The notes under the pieces were generated by a model. That model had not been told where the DNA came from. It did not search any database and worked only from the letters and a program-made list of their open reading frames with translations. From NCBI RefSeq assembly GCF_009496535.1, contig NZ_WIDL01000009.1:58431-122430 (forward strand): a stretch of 64,000 bases of DNA, written 5' to 3'. Shown here in pieces: positions 8,353-16,500 of the stretch. The translations under genes were made by a program, and so were the position numbers. Position 1 is the first letter of the stretch. Each line of letters starts with the position of its first letter. This stretch comes from Stenotrophomonas sp. MYb238. Lineage in GTDB: Bacteria > Pseudomonadota > Gammaproteobacteria > Xanthomonadales > Xanthomonadaceae.

Positions 8353-10710
8353 ATGACCCGATACCGCAGCACTGCCGCCACCGCCCTCGCAAGCGCCCTG
8401 CTCGTCGTCCTGGGCGGCACCACCGCCTGCGCCGCGACCACCGGCGCGGCCACTCCGGCGGCGCAGGTGCAGCCGGTGCGGGTGGAGAGCGCGACGATCG
8501 TCCCGCGCCCGCAATCGATCCAGCCGGCAGCCGGCAGCTACCTGGTCGATGCGCGCACTCCCGTGCGCGCGCAGGGCGAAGCGGCGGCCCGCGTCGCGGC
8601 GCAGTTCACCGGCCTGCTCGGCAAAACCACGCCGCTGGCGCTCGCCGCCGACGCGGGCAAGGCCAAGGGCGGCATCGTGTTCCGCCTGGCGCCGGCAGGC
8701 GCGGACGCTGCGCCCGAGGCGTACACGCTGGACATCTCGCCCACCGGCATCGTGGTCGAGGCGGCCGGCGAGCGCGGCCTGTTCTACGGCGCGATGTCGC
8801 TGTGGCAGCTGCTGGCCGGGCAGGAGGCGGCGGCGGTGTCGTTGCCGGCGATGCGCGTGGAGGACGCGCCACGCTTTTCCTGGCGCGGCTTCATGCTCGA
8901 TTCGGCGCGCCACTTCCAGAGCGTCGAGCAGATCAAGCTGCTGCTCGATGCGATGGCCACGCACAAGCTCAACACCTTCCACTGGCACCTCACCGACGAC
9001 CAGGGCTGGCGCATGGAGATCAAGCGCTATCCGAAGCTGACCGAGATCGGCGGCTGCCGCCTCCCGGCCGGCGCGCTCGGCCGCCACGACGACGGCACGC
9101 CCAACCGCTACTGCGGCTGGTACACGCAGGAACAGATCCGCGACGTGGTGGCCTACGCGGCTGCGCGGCACATCACCGTGGTGCCGGAGATCGACGTGCC
9201 CGGCCACGCGCAGGCGGCGGTGGCGGCCTATCCGGAGCACGGCGTGGTCGACGGGCCGACCGAGCCCTCGCACAACTGGGGCGTCAATCCCTACCTGTTC
9301 AATCCGCGCGAGGAGACGCTGCAGTTCCTGGAGAACATCCTGGCCGAGGTGATCGAACTGTTCCCCGGCCCCTACGTGCATATCGGCGGCGACGAGGCGG
9401 TGAAGTACCAGTGGCAGGCATCGCCCGCGGTGCAGGCCTACATCCGCGAGCTGGGACTGAAGGACGAGGAAGCGCTGCAGTCGCACATGCTCAAGCGCCT
9501 GGAGAAATACCTGGAGGAGCACGACCGCAGACTGATCGGCTGGGACGAGATCATCGAGGGCGGGCTGCCGCCGCAGGCCACGGTGATGTCCTGGCGCGGC
9601 ATCGAGGGCGGCATCGAGGCCGCCACCCACGGCCACGACGTGGTGATGGCGCCCAGCCACACGCTGTACCTGGACTTCCTGCAGACCAACCTGCCGGACG
9701 AGCCGCCGGGCCGCCCGAAGTTCACCCCGATGCAGAAGATCTACGCCTTCGACCCGGTGCCCGCGCAGCTGGATGCGGCCCAGCGCAAGCATGTGCTCGG
9801 CGTGCAGGCCAACCTGTGGACCGAGCACACGCGCACCTTCGAGCGCCTGCAGCACAACGTGTTCCCGCGCCTGTCGGCGCTGGCCGAGATCGCCTGGACG
9901 CCGCTGGAGCGCAAGAGCTACGACGATTTCCTCGCACGCCTGCCGGCGCAGCTGCAGCGCTACCGCGCGCTCGGCATCGCCTACGGCCAGACCGCGCTGT
10001 CGGTGGCGATGAAGCGCCAGGAAGACCGCGCCGCCGGCAAGGTGACGGTGGAACTGTCCAACCCGCTGAGCTACCGCGACATCCGCTACACCACCGACGG
10101 CAGCGCGCCGACGGCGCAGTCGGCCAGCTACGGCGCCGCGCTGACCCTTGCGGTGCCCACCGTGCTCACGGCGATGGCCTTCCACGAAGGCCGGCCGCTG
10201 GCGGATGCGCCGAGCAGCTGGACCTTCGACGCCGCCTCGCTGCTGACCCGCACCGACAAGACCCTGGCGCAATGCCCGCAGGGCGGGCGCCTGCTGCTGC
10301 GGCTGGAGGACGACAACCCGATCGACGGCCCGCGCGCGAACTTCGACGTGACCATCTTCAACCCGTGCTGGCTGTGGGAGGACGCGCAGCTGCAGGACAT
10401 CGCCTCGGTCAAGGTCCGCGCCGGACGCATCCCCTACAACTTCGGCCTGCTGCGCGAAGAGGAAGCCAGGCGCGGCTGGCGCAGGCCGGTGGCGCGCCAT
10501 GGCGAGTTCGAGGTGCGCGCCGGCTGCCAGGGACCGGTGCTGGCCACGGTGCCGCTGCCGGCGCAGGCGGGCAAGGACGGCTTCATCGAACTGGAAGCAC
10601 CGCTGCGCAGGGGGCCGGAAACCATCGCCGACCTGTGCATGACCTTCAGCGGCGATACCCGTCCGCAGATGTGGGTGCTGCAGCAGGTGACGCTGCAGCC
10701 GGGCAAATAG
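8353..10710 (+). CDS. GH20 beta-N-acetylhexosaminidase, copy 1
   Basis: A 785-residue exo-hydrolase that removes terminal GlcNAc (or GalNAc) from the non-reducing end of chitin- or murein-derived oligosaccharides. ATG 8353 follows AAAGGAACC and gives a signal peptide ending near TTACAATTGA, so the enzyme is periplasmic or surface-bound. An N-terminal GH20b domain (about 45-190) precedes the catalytic barrel (about 195-540). The barrel shows HWHLTDDQGWR and the family Asp-Glu pair in HIGGDEAVKYQW, at D347-E348; Glu is the acid/base and Asp positions the substrate N-acetyl group. A chitobiase-type C-terminal domain (RYTTDGSAPTAQS) and a further beta-domain follow. It is the first of two GH20 paralogues flanking the NamZ-like gene. 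Confidence 0.9.
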   Translation: MTRYRSTAATALASALLVVLGGTTACAATTGAATPAAQVQPVRVESATIVPRPQSIQPAAGSYLVDARTPVRAQGEAAARVAAQFTGLLGKTTPLALAADAGKAKGGIVFRLAPAGADAAPEAYTLDISPTGIVVEAAGERGLFYGAMSLWQLLAGQEAAAVSLPAMRVEDAPRFSWRGFMLDSARHFQSVEQIKLLLDAMATHKLNTFHWHLTDDQGWRMEIKRYPKLTEIGGCRLPAGALGRHDDGTPNRYCGWYTQEQIRDVVAYAAARHITVVPEIDVPGHAQAAVAAYPEHGVVDGPTEPSHNWGVNPYLFNPREETLQFLENILAEVIELFPGPYVHIGGDEAVKYQWQASPAVQAYIRELGLKDEEALQSHMLKRLEKYLEEHDRRLIGWDEIIEGGLPPQATVMSWRGIEGGIEAATHGHDVVMAPSHTLYLDFLQTNLPDEPPGRPKFTPMQKIYAFDPVPAQLDAAQRKHVLGVQANLWTEHTRTFERLQHNVFPRLSALAEIAWTPLERKSYDDFLARLPAQLQRYRALGIAYGQTALSVAMKRQEDRAAGKVTVELSNPLSYRDIRYTTDGSAPTAQSASYGAALTLAVPTVLTAMAFHEGRPLADAPSSWTFDAASLLTRTDKTLAQCPQGGRLLLRLEDDNPIDGPRANFDVTIFNPCWLWEDAQLQDIASVKVRAGRIPYNFGLLREEEARRGWRRPVARHGEFEVRAGCQGPVLATVPLPAQAGKDGFIELEAPLRRGPETIADLCMTFSGDTRPQMWVLQQVTLQPGK

Positions 10711-10717
10711 TTACCCG

Positions 10718-10778
10718 GGAAGGCGCGGTGCGGTGCGGCAGGTTCTCTCCACCGTACCGTCCCGCACCGCGCCCTTCC
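10718..10778. terminator. Inverted repeat between convergent GH20 and NamZ-like genes
   Basis: Arms GGAAGGCGCGGTGCGG (10718-10733) and CCGCACCGCGCCCTTCC (10762-10778) are complementary except for one extra C, separated by 28 bases. The position, between the 3' ends of two converging genes, suggests a bidirectional terminator. There is no T tract. Confidence 0.55.
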
Positions 10779-10878
10779 TTCCGCCATCGCCCGCCGCCAC
10801 GCGCTGCCGGCGATGGCAGTGGCAGCACCGTAGCAGGCGCGCAGGCGGCGGCGGAAGTGCCGCGGCCCGCGCCACCGC

Positions 10879-12114
10879 TCACGGATACAGCAGGTAACGC
10901 GCGCGCACCGCCTCGAAACGCCGCAGCTCCGGCTGCCAGCGCGCCTGCATCGCGTCGAGCGTGTCGCCGCGCTCGATCGCCTGCCGCAGCCAGGCATTGC
11001 CGGCCAGCTTGTCGAAGAAGCCCGGTGTCGCGCCCGGCGCGTCGGACTGGAAGCGGAACTGGTCCGGATACAGGTCGTGCAGCGCCTTGACCACCGCCAA
11101 TCCGGTGCGGAACGGCAGGAACGCCTCGCGGTCGACCACATGGATCTGCACGCCGCCGCAGGCCTTGCCTTCGTGCTTGGAGAAGCTGGGCGTGAACGAT
11201 GTCGGCCGGAAACGCACGCCCGGCAGGTCGAGCGCATTGAGCGCGTCGGCCAGTCGCCGCGCATCGACGAAGGGCGCGCCGACGGTTTCGAACGGCCGCG
11301 TGGTGCCGCGGCCTTCGGACACGTTGGTGCCTTCCAGCAGCGCCGTGCCCAGGTAGACCAGCGCGGTGTCGCGCGTAGGCATGTTCGGCGACGGCGGCAC
11401 CCAGGGCATCGCCCCGCCCGGCTCGGCGTCGCCGCGCTGCCAGCCGCGCATCGGCACCACGGTCAGGTCGGCGCCGATGCCGAACTCGCCGTTGAACAAC
11501 CGCGCCAGCTCGCCGATGGTCATGCCGTGGCGCACCGGGATCGGAAACATGCCGACGAACGAGGACTGCCCCGGCTCCAGCACCGGGCCTTCCACCTTGA
11601 GCCCGCCGACCGGATTGGGGCGGTCCAGCACCCATACCGGAATGCCGTCGCGCCGGGCCGCGCGCAGCACGTTGGCCAGCGTGTACGGGTAGGTGTAGAA
11701 GCGCGCGCCGACGTCCTGGATGTCGAACAGCAGCAGGTCGATGCCGCGCAGCATGTCCGGCGTCGGCTCGCGGTGCTCGCCGTAGAGGCTGTGCACCGGC
11801 AAGCCGGTGGCTGCATCGCGCGACGAATCCACGTGTCCCCCGGCCTGCACGTCGCCGCGAACGCCATGCTCGGGGCCGAACAGCGCCACCAGCTGGACAT
11901 CCCTGCGCGCGGCGAGCAGGTCGATGTCGCTGCGCAGCATGCGGTCAACGCCGGTCATGTTGGTGACCAGGCCGATGCGCTTGCCCTCCAGGTCGCCGGC
12001 GCGCTCGCGCAGCAGCACCTCGATGCCGGGTTCGGGGCCGCTGCCGCTTGCTTCGACGGCCCGCACCGGCGACATCCATGCCAGCAACAGGCCGCACAGC
12101 AAAAGGTTTCTCAT
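10879..12114 (-). CDS. namZ: NamZ-like exo-beta-N-acetylmuramidase (DUF1343, GH171)
   Basis: A 411-residue protein from ATG 12114; an in-frame ATG at 12126 adds four residues and neither start has a strong ribosome-binding site. MRNLLLCGLLLAWMSPVRA is a signal peptide. The body is the DUF1343 fold: GKRIGLVTNMTGVD, GPEHGVRGDVQAGG, FDIQDVGARFYTY, LDRPNPVGG and EGTNVSEGRGTTRPF are family signatures. NamZ of Bacillus subtilis, the characterised member, cleaves terminal MurNAc from peptidoglycan fragments. Here the gene is flanked by two GH20 exo-hexosaminidases, the first converging on it and the second diverging from it, a set able to strip alternating GlcNAc and MurNAc residues. The enzymatic role is inferred by homology. 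Confidence 0.85.
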   Translation of the reverse strand: MRNLLLCGLLLAWMSPVRAVEASGSGPEPGIEVLLRERAGDLEGKRIGLVTNMTGVDRMLRSDIDLLAARRDVQLVALFGPEHGVRGDVQAGGHVDSSRDAATGLPVHSLYGEHREPTPDMLRGIDLLLFDIQDVGARFYTYPYTLANVLRAARRDGIPVWVLDRPNPVGGLKVEGPVLEPGQSSFVGMFPIPVRHGMTIGELARLFNGEFGIGADLTVVPMRGWQRGDAEPGGAMPWVPPSPNMPTRDTALVYLGTALLEGTNVSEGRGTTRPFETVGAPFVDARRLADALNALDLPGVRFRPTSFTPSFSKHEGKACGGVQIHVVDREAFLPFRTGLAVVKALHDLYPDQFRFQSDAPGATPGFFDKLAGNAWLRQAIERGDTLDAMQARWQPELRRFEAVRARYLLYP

Positions 12115-12209
12115 GTATCCATGCATGCGCGTATCCGGGTAGGGGAAGCGATGGGCAACGATAGCCGATCATCGGATAATCCGGCCTGGCCTTCGCCCAA
12201 CCGGAACCC

Positions 12210-14510
12210 ATGATGCGTCGATCCGTGTGGCTGTCCTTCTGCCTGCTGGCACTCTGCAACCAGGCGCATGCCGGCGACGATGCCATCGTTCCCTCGCTGA
12301 TCCCGCAGCCGGCTTCGCTGCAGGTCGATGCCGGCGCGGCCGCCTTCGCTGTGGATGCAGACACCCGGCTCCATGCCGAAGGCGAAGCCGCGATGCGCGT
12401 GGCCGGGCAGCTCAACGCCTTCCTCGCCAAGGCCGGGCGCGCGCCGTTGCGCATGGCCGCTGGCGACAAGGACAGGCACGGCATCCGCCTCGCCATCGAC
12501 ACCGGCAGCTCCCTTCCGGCCGAAGGCTATGCGCTCACCGTCGGCGATGACGGCATCGCGATCCGCGCCAGTGACGAAGCCGGCCTGTTCCATGGCGCGG
12601 TGACGCTGTGGCAACTGCTCACCCAGGGCGAAGGCGCACGCGTGGCGCTGCCGGCGATGCGCATCGAGGACGCACCGCGTTTCCCCTGGCGCGGTTACAT
12701 GCTCGATTCGGCCCGGCATTTCCAGACGCCGGCGCAGGTGAAACAGCTGCTGGACACGATGGCGCTGCACAAGCTCAACGTATTCCATTGGCACCTGACC
12801 GACGACCAGGGCTGGCGCATCGAGATCAAGCGCCATCCTCGATTGACGCAAGTCGGCGGCTGCCGCATTCCCGCCGGCGATGCCGGCGTCGACCGGGCCA
12901 GCGGCAAGCCGGCGCCGTATTGCGGCTGGTATTCGCAGGACGACATCCGCGACATCGTCGCCCACGCCGCCGCGCTGCACATCACCGTGGTGCCGGAGAT
13001 CGATATGCCCGGCCACGCCACCGCCGCCATCGCCGCGTATCCAGCGCTGGGCACCGAGGGCCGGGAGATTCCGGTCTCGGCGCACCGCGGCATCCACGCA
13101 AACCTGTTCAACGTGGACGACGCCACGTTCGACTTCCTCGACGGCGTGTTCGCCGAAGTGGCGCAGCTGTTCCCCGGGCCCTACATCCACGTCGGCGGCG
13201 ACGAGGCGATCAAGACGCAGTGGCAGGCCTCGCCGCGCGTGCAAGCCAGAATGCGCGAACTCGGACTGGCCGACGAAGCCGCGCTGCAGAGCTGGTTCAT
13301 CCATCGCCTGGAAACCCTCGTGCATGCGCACGGCAAACGCCTGATCGGCTGGGACGAAATCCTCGATGGCGGCCTGGCGCCCGATGCCACGGTGATGTCC
13401 TGGCGCGGCATCGACGGCGGCATCGCCGCGGCGCGCCAGGGCCACGACGTGGTCATGTCGCCCAACGCCGACCTGTACCTGGACTACCTGCAGACCGACT
13501 CGCCGGACGAGCCCGGCGGCCGTCCGCGCCCGAAGCTGATCCCGATGGAACGGTTCTACCGCTTCGAACCGGTGCCCGAAGCGCTGGACGCGACCCAGCG
13601 CCGCCACATCCTCGGCCTGCAGGCGAACATGTGGACCACCGACGACGTGCGCTTCGCCGCGGTCGAACACAACACCTTCCCGCGCCTGCTGGCAGTGGCC
13701 GAGACCGGCTGGACGCCGCAGGCCGGCAAGGACTACGCCAGCTTCCTGCAACGCCTGCCGGCCTGGACCCGACGCTACGAAGCGCTGGACGTCGGCTACG
13801 CACGCACGCCGTTCCGCGTGCTGCTGGACGATGCGCCCGCCGGCCCCGGCAAGGCGGCGCTGCGCCTGTCCAACCCGCTCGGCTACCCGGTGCGCTACAC
13901 GCTCGATGGCAGCGAACCTACCGCACGGTCGCCGCTGTACGCCGGCCCCATCGAGACCGGACTGCCGCTGCGGCTGCGCACCGCCGCCTTCGCCGGCAGC
14001 AGCGCGCTGCAACCTGCAGACCGCTTCGACCTCACCACTGCCAGCCTGCGCAGCCGCGGCAACGCGCAGCTGCAGCCCTGCATCGCCGAAGGCCCGGTCC
14101 TGCGCATGCAGGACGACACGGTGCAGGCCGACGGCCAGCGCGCCCTGTTCAACGTCGCCTTCATGCAACCGTGCTGGCGCTGGGAACAGGCACCGATGGC
14201 CGGTGCCGGCAGCATCGAGGTGCGCGCCGGCCGCCTGCCCTACATCATCGACCAGAGCGAGGAGGAGAACGCCCGCCGCCGCTTCCTGCCCGCGCGCAGC
14301 GCGCACGGTGAACTCGACATCCGCGCCGGCTCCTGCGACGGCGACGTCATCGCCACCGCGCCCCTGCCGGCACGCCCCGACGCCGACGGCTTCATCACCC
14401 TGCGCGCGCCGCTGCTGCGCCGTTCCGATGCCACCGAAGCACTGTGCATCCGCTTCAGCGGCGACTTCCGTCCCGACATGTGGGTGGTGGACAGGGTGAC
14501 GCTGCGTTAG
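12210..14510 (+). CDS. GH20 beta-N-acetylhexosaminidase, copy 2
   Basis: A 766-residue paralogue of the enzyme at 8353, beginning MMRRSVWLSFCLLALCNQAHA, a signal peptide likely cleaved after AHA. The GH20b domain (about 30-175) is followed by the catalytic domain with HWHLTDDQGWRIEIKRHP and HVGGDEAIKTQW; the catalytic pair is D331-E332. LDGSEPTARSPLYAG marks the chitobiase-type C-terminal domain. It keeps all GH20 signature residues, so it should be active. It is divergent from namZ with only about 95 bases between start codons, so both probably share one regulatory region. Sequence drift from copy 1 outside the active site suggests an old duplication with different substrate preference (inference). 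Confidence 0.9.
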   Translation: MMRRSVWLSFCLLALCNQAHAGDDAIVPSLIPQPASLQVDAGAAAFAVDADTRLHAEGEAAMRVAGQLNAFLAKAGRAPLRMAAGDKDRHGIRLAIDTGSSLPAEGYALTVGDDGIAIRASDEAGLFHGAVTLWQLLTQGEGARVALPAMRIEDAPRFPWRGYMLDSARHFQTPAQVKQLLDTMALHKLNVFHWHLTDDQGWRIEIKRHPRLTQVGGCRIPAGDAGVDRASGKPAPYCGWYSQDDIRDIVAHAAALHITVVPEIDMPGHATAAIAAYPALGTEGREIPVSAHRGIHANLFNVDDATFDFLDGVFAEVAQLFPGPYIHVGGDEAIKTQWQASPRVQARMRELGLADEAALQSWFIHRLETLVHAHGKRLIGWDEILDGGLAPDATVMSWRGIDGGIAAARQGHDVVMSPNADLYLDYLQTDSPDEPGGRPRPKLIPMERFYRFEPVPEALDATQRRHILGLQANMWTTDDVRFAAVEHNTFPRLLAVAETGWTPQAGKDYASFLQRLPAWTRRYEALDVGYARTPFRVLLDDAPAGPGKAALRLSNPLGYPVRYTLDGSEPTARSPLYAGPIETGLPLRLRTAAFAGSSALQPADRFDLTTASLRSRGNAQLQPCIAEGPVLRMQDDTVQADGQRALFNVAFMQPCWRWEQAPMAGAGSIEVRAGRLPYIIDQSEEENARRRFLPARSAHGELDIRAGSCDGDVIATAPLPARPDADGFITLRAPLLRRSDATEALCIRFSGDFRPDMWVVDRVTLR

Positions 14511-14542
14511 CGGCCGCTGTCGACATGGGCGTGCCCATGCAC

Positions 14543-14588
14543 GCCTAGCGCCTGAATTGAGCCGTGTCAGCCTGGATGAACTTTCAGG
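14543..14588 (-). repeat. attC-like site A (degenerate), end of cassette array
   Basis: On the plus strand GCCTAGC-GCCTGAATTGAGCC, a short spacer, then GGATGAACTTTCAGG. The left side matches the other sites well; the right side and central stem are decayed. It follows the stop codon of the first cassette gene and marks the end of the array next to the GH20 gene. Confidence 0.6.
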
Positions 14589-14868
14589 TTCCCATCACGA
14601 AGAACGTGAAGCCGGTGTTGGGCGTCCTCTCGGTGTCCGGCGCAATCTCCGCAATCTCCTCGAAGAAGACCTTCGCGTCTTCCGATCTTTTCTCAGCCGG
14701 AATATTGAAGAAATCCTCTCTACGCAACGCATCCAAGGCAAGCATCTCCGCCTGCCCTGGACTATCCGCGACAACAAAGCGCGTTGTATAGAAGCCAATC
14801 GGCGATGCCTCGCCCAACATGTCGCCGGGAAAGTTCTCGCCACAAATAGAACAGCGATAGAGCGGCAT
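14584..14868 (-). CDS. Cassette-encoded protein with N-terminal Cys pair
   Basis: A 94-residue cytoplasmic protein of unknown function. I start at ATG 14868 (AGGTGATC just upstream); the frame continues 30 bases further into attC site B, which argues against the longer form. It begins MPLYRCSICGENFPG, with a CxxC pair like half of a zinc ribbon, followed by GFYTTRFVVADSPGQAEMLAL and an acidic C-terminal half. I recognise no characterised family. Its stop codon overlaps attC A, and the gene plus the site form one cassette. One gene per attC, all in the same orientation, is the normal cassette layout. Confidence 0.75.
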   Translation of the reverse strand: MPLYRCSICGENFPGDMLGEASPIGFYTTRFVVADSPGQAEMLALDALRREDFFNIPAEKRSEDAKVFFEEIAEIAPDTERTPNTGFTFFVMGT

Positions 14869-14877
14869 GATCACCTG

Positions 14878-14933
14878 ATTCCGTAGGTCAAGCGGCACCG
14901 CGAAGCGGCATCGGCTTGATTGAATTGTTGGGC
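14878..14933 (-). repeat. attC-like site B
   Basis: The plus strand shows GTCAAGCGGCACCGCGAAGC, then GGCATCGGCTTGATTGAATT and GTTGGGC. The complementary arms TCAAGC / GCTTGA form the stem. Read in cassette orientation the gene-proximal box is GCCCAAC, the canonical RYYYAAC of attC sites, followed by AATTC. The opposite core end is poorly conserved. Confidence 0.75.
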
Positions 14934-14937
14934 GGCG

Positions 14938-15309
14938 TCACGGATCGGGTGACACCGCCGGCTCAACTGCTTTTGCAGACTTGGCCAAAGCCGCCAACTC
15001 TACAACCGTGAACCGCTTGAGTTGCTGGAACGCCGGCTGGAATGATGCTTCCTGCCCCCAGCCTTCACCGGCAACAACGATCTCTCCCCCGTTCGGCGTT
15101 ACGAAGAAGTAACCAAACTCGCCGTCCATGGCTGCAAGCGGAACAACAACGATGGATTTGCCATCAGCGCAGGCATAGACGTTCCAGCTGGCTTTGCCGA
15201 ATTCGCGCTGTACAGGACCCGATTCGCAGACAAGTAGAGCCTCTGGCCCGATCGCTGCGGCGGATGGAGGGGCCAGCAAAAGGACAAGAACAGGAACAAG
15301 AATTTTCAT
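14938..15309 (-). CDS. Cassette-encoded secreted protein
   Basis: A 123-residue protein with a clear signal peptide (MKILVPVLVLLLAPPSAAA-IG). The mature part has two Cys residues (LLVCESG and VYACADG) that could form a disulfide, and a stretch rich in Gly and aromatic residues (GEFGYFFVTPNGGEIVVAGEGWG). It is probably periplasmic. I do not recognise the family. It lies between attC B and attC C, with the stop codon 4 bases from the inverse core of B. Confidence 0.75.
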   Translation of the reverse strand: MKILVPVLVLLLAPPSAAAIGPEALLVCESGPVQREFGKASWNVYACADGKSIVVVPLAAMDGEFGYFFVTPNGGEIVVAGEGWGQEASFQPAFQQLKRFTVVELAALAKSAKAVEPAVSPDP

Positions 15310-15331
15310 TGGCGAACCCCCTTGGCAAGTC

Positions 15332-15391
15332 GCCTGACGCCCGGGTTAAGCCGCGCCGCGGGGCAGCGTCGGCTTGAATGAATCGTCAGAC
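15332..15391 (-). repeat. attC-like site C (best preserved)
   Basis: Sixty bases from GCCTGAC (15332-15338) to GTCAGAC (15385-15391). The inner part reads GGGTTAAGCCGCGCCGCGG and GTCGGCTTGAATGAAT, nearly the reverse complement of the well-known aadA-type attC. The GTTAAGCC / GGCTTGAAT arms form the stem with the usual unpaired bases. Both outer boxes carry GAC/GTC where the classical consensus has AAC/GTT. Confidence 0.85.
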
Positions 15392-15607
15392 TCCGGCACG
15401 GCGCTGTATGTCCGCGCGGGACTGGAGAGTTGCACCGCAAAACGGGCAGTACAGGACGGCCATATCGAACCAGCCAACACCTTGGTCCGTGTTCGCATAC
15501 CCGACTGCCAGGTACAGGACACCGTTCTCCTCAACCCGAAACAACTTTTCAGGCGGCGATATCATCGCATCCCTCATATCGCTGCAGCAGTTCCCAAAGC
15601 TCGACAT
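15386..15607 (-). CDS. Cassette-encoded small protein with CPFCG motif
   Basis: A 73-residue cytoplasmic protein from ATG 15607. The C-terminal half has YCPFCGATLQ, a CxxC knuckle like that of small zinc-ribbon proteins, and a second Cys pair is suggested by FGNCCSDMR near the N-terminus. Proteins of this size and motif occur repeatedly in integron cassette arrays, without known function. The TGA stop codon (15386-15388) is part of the attC box GTCTGAC, so gene and recombination site overlap. Confidence 0.75.
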   Translation of the reverse strand: MSSFGNCCSDMRDAMISPPEKLFRVEENGVLYLAVGYANTDQGVGWFDMAVLYCPFCGATLQSRADIQRRAGV

Positions 15608-15620
15608 AGGATCCTCCAGG

Positions 15621-15680
15621 GCGTATCGCCTGAATTAAGCCGTGCTGCGAAGCGGCATCGGCACGAATGAATTGTCAGGG
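15621..15680 (-). repeat. attC-like site D
   Basis: The plus strand has GCGTATC, then GCCTGAATTAAGCCGTGC, TGCGAAGCGGCATCGG and CACGAATGAATTGTCAGGG. The AAGCCGTGC / GCATCGGC arms pair, and the right-hand box in cassette orientation is CCCTGAC followed by AATTC. The left core box has drifted. Confidence 0.8.
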
Positions 15681-16007
15681 CACACCCACGATCAGGATCG
15701 TGAGGGCTACCAGATAGGCGGGGACAACCACGAAAAGGCTGATCCTTATACGCCGGGCATACCGTACAGCACCCGGGTCTTTAAGCTCCCGAACGACAGC
15801 CCCAAAGGCAGCGCCGATGACAGCCATGCTCACATTCGGATCACCGATACGGGGAAGGCCCGTGTAGAAAAAGCTGAGCGAACCTCTTCGGTTCGCCAGA
15901 TCCGGGCGCTCTGCCAGAAGAATGCGCCGAAAACGGACAAGTGCGTGAAAGTAAAAGGGAGTGATGAGAGCCGCGACCGCTATCAGCAAGATTGCAATGG
16001 CCTGCAT
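15675..16007 (-). CDS. Cassette-encoded small membrane protein
   Basis: A 110-residue inner-membrane protein with two predicted helices: residues 1-25 (IAILLIAVAALITPFYFHAL) and about 88-108 (ISLFVVVPAYLVALTILIVG). Between them is a basic loop (RFRRILLAERPDLANRR) and a short Gly/Ala-rich hydrophobic segment (VIGAAFGAVV). I do not recognise the family. The stop codon is TGA inside the attC D box. Small membrane proteins are common cassette cargo. Confidence 0.75.
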   Translation of the reverse strand: MQAIAILLIAVAALITPFYFHALVRFRRILLAERPDLANRRGSLSFFYTGLPRIGDPNVSMAVIGAAFGAVVRELKDPGAVRYARRIRISLFVVVPAYLVALTILIVGVP

Positions 16008-16012
16008 ATGCG

Positions 16013-16071
16013 CTCCAACTCCTGATCAAGAATTGCCGCGAATCGGCATCGGCTTGAACGAACCGTCAGGC
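16013..16071 (-). repeat. attC-like site E
   Basis: The plus strand has CTCCAAC, a drifted left arm (TCCTGATCAAGAATTGCC), then GCGAATCGGCATCGGCTTGA, ACGAACC and GTCAGGC. The right half matches sites C, D and F closely. Confidence 0.75.
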
Positions 16072-16076
16072 GGCAG

Positions 16077-16418
16077 CTAGGCCGCTGCAGTGCGGCCCGG
16101 CAAGTAGGGCGGAACCTTTTGTTGGAGCAGCCGGACGAGCTCCGGAGCCATGTACTCGAACTGGTCGGGGATGCCCAGCACGGCCATGCGCTTGCCGCGC
16201 AGTTGAGTCCGGAACCTGGCTGCGACTTTGGACCTGTGCGCAGCCTCCATGACCAGCACGGTATCTGCCCAGGCGATCAACTCGGCCGAAACAGGACAGT
16301 CCGCGTCATTGGCTGTCCCAGCGGAAGCGGTCTCCACGCCAGGCCAATCCGCGAACACCTGCTCTGCCGTCGGGCTGCGCAGGCGGTTCTTGCCACAGAC
16401 AAAGAGAACGTTGTGCAT
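16077..16418 (-). CDS. Cassette-encoded low-molecular-weight protein tyrosine phosphatase-like protein
   Basis: A 113-residue cytoplasmic protein from ATG 16418; a TTG just upstream (16421) would add one residue. It opens with a beta strand and the phosphatase loop FVCGKNRLRSP: C8-x5-R14-S, the CX5R(S/T) signature of LMW-PTPs, in which the Cys forms the phospho-enzyme. Then follow AGTANDADCPVSAELIAWAD and VLVMEAAHR, matching the family's second and third segments. An Asp in IPDQFEYM lies where the general acid is expected. It is shorter than classical LMW-PTPs (about 150 residues), as are other members found in gene cassettes. It could act on phosphotyrosine or another phosphoester. Confidence 0.8.
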   Translation of the reverse strand: MHNVLFVCGKNRLRSPTAEQVFADWPGVETASAGTANDADCPVSAELIAWADTVLVMEAAHRSKVAARFRTQLRGKRMAVLGIPDQFEYMAPELVRLLQQKVPPYLPGRTAAA

Positions 16419-16434
16419 CAAGTATCCACCTGCG

Positions 16435-16494
16435 ACTTAGTGCCTGAATCGAGCCGCCTCGCAAAGCAAGGACAGCTTGAATGAATTGTCAGAC
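16435..16494 (-). repeat. attC-like site F
   Basis: The plus strand has ACTTAGT-GCCTGAATCGAGCCGCC, TCGCAAAGCAAGGACAGC and TTGAATGAATTGTCAGAC. The right-hand box in cassette orientation is GTCTGAC followed by AATTC. It follows the frameshifted lipoprotein gene and is the last attC-like site I can find in this direction. Confidence 0.8.
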
Positions 16495-16500
16495 GGCTGC

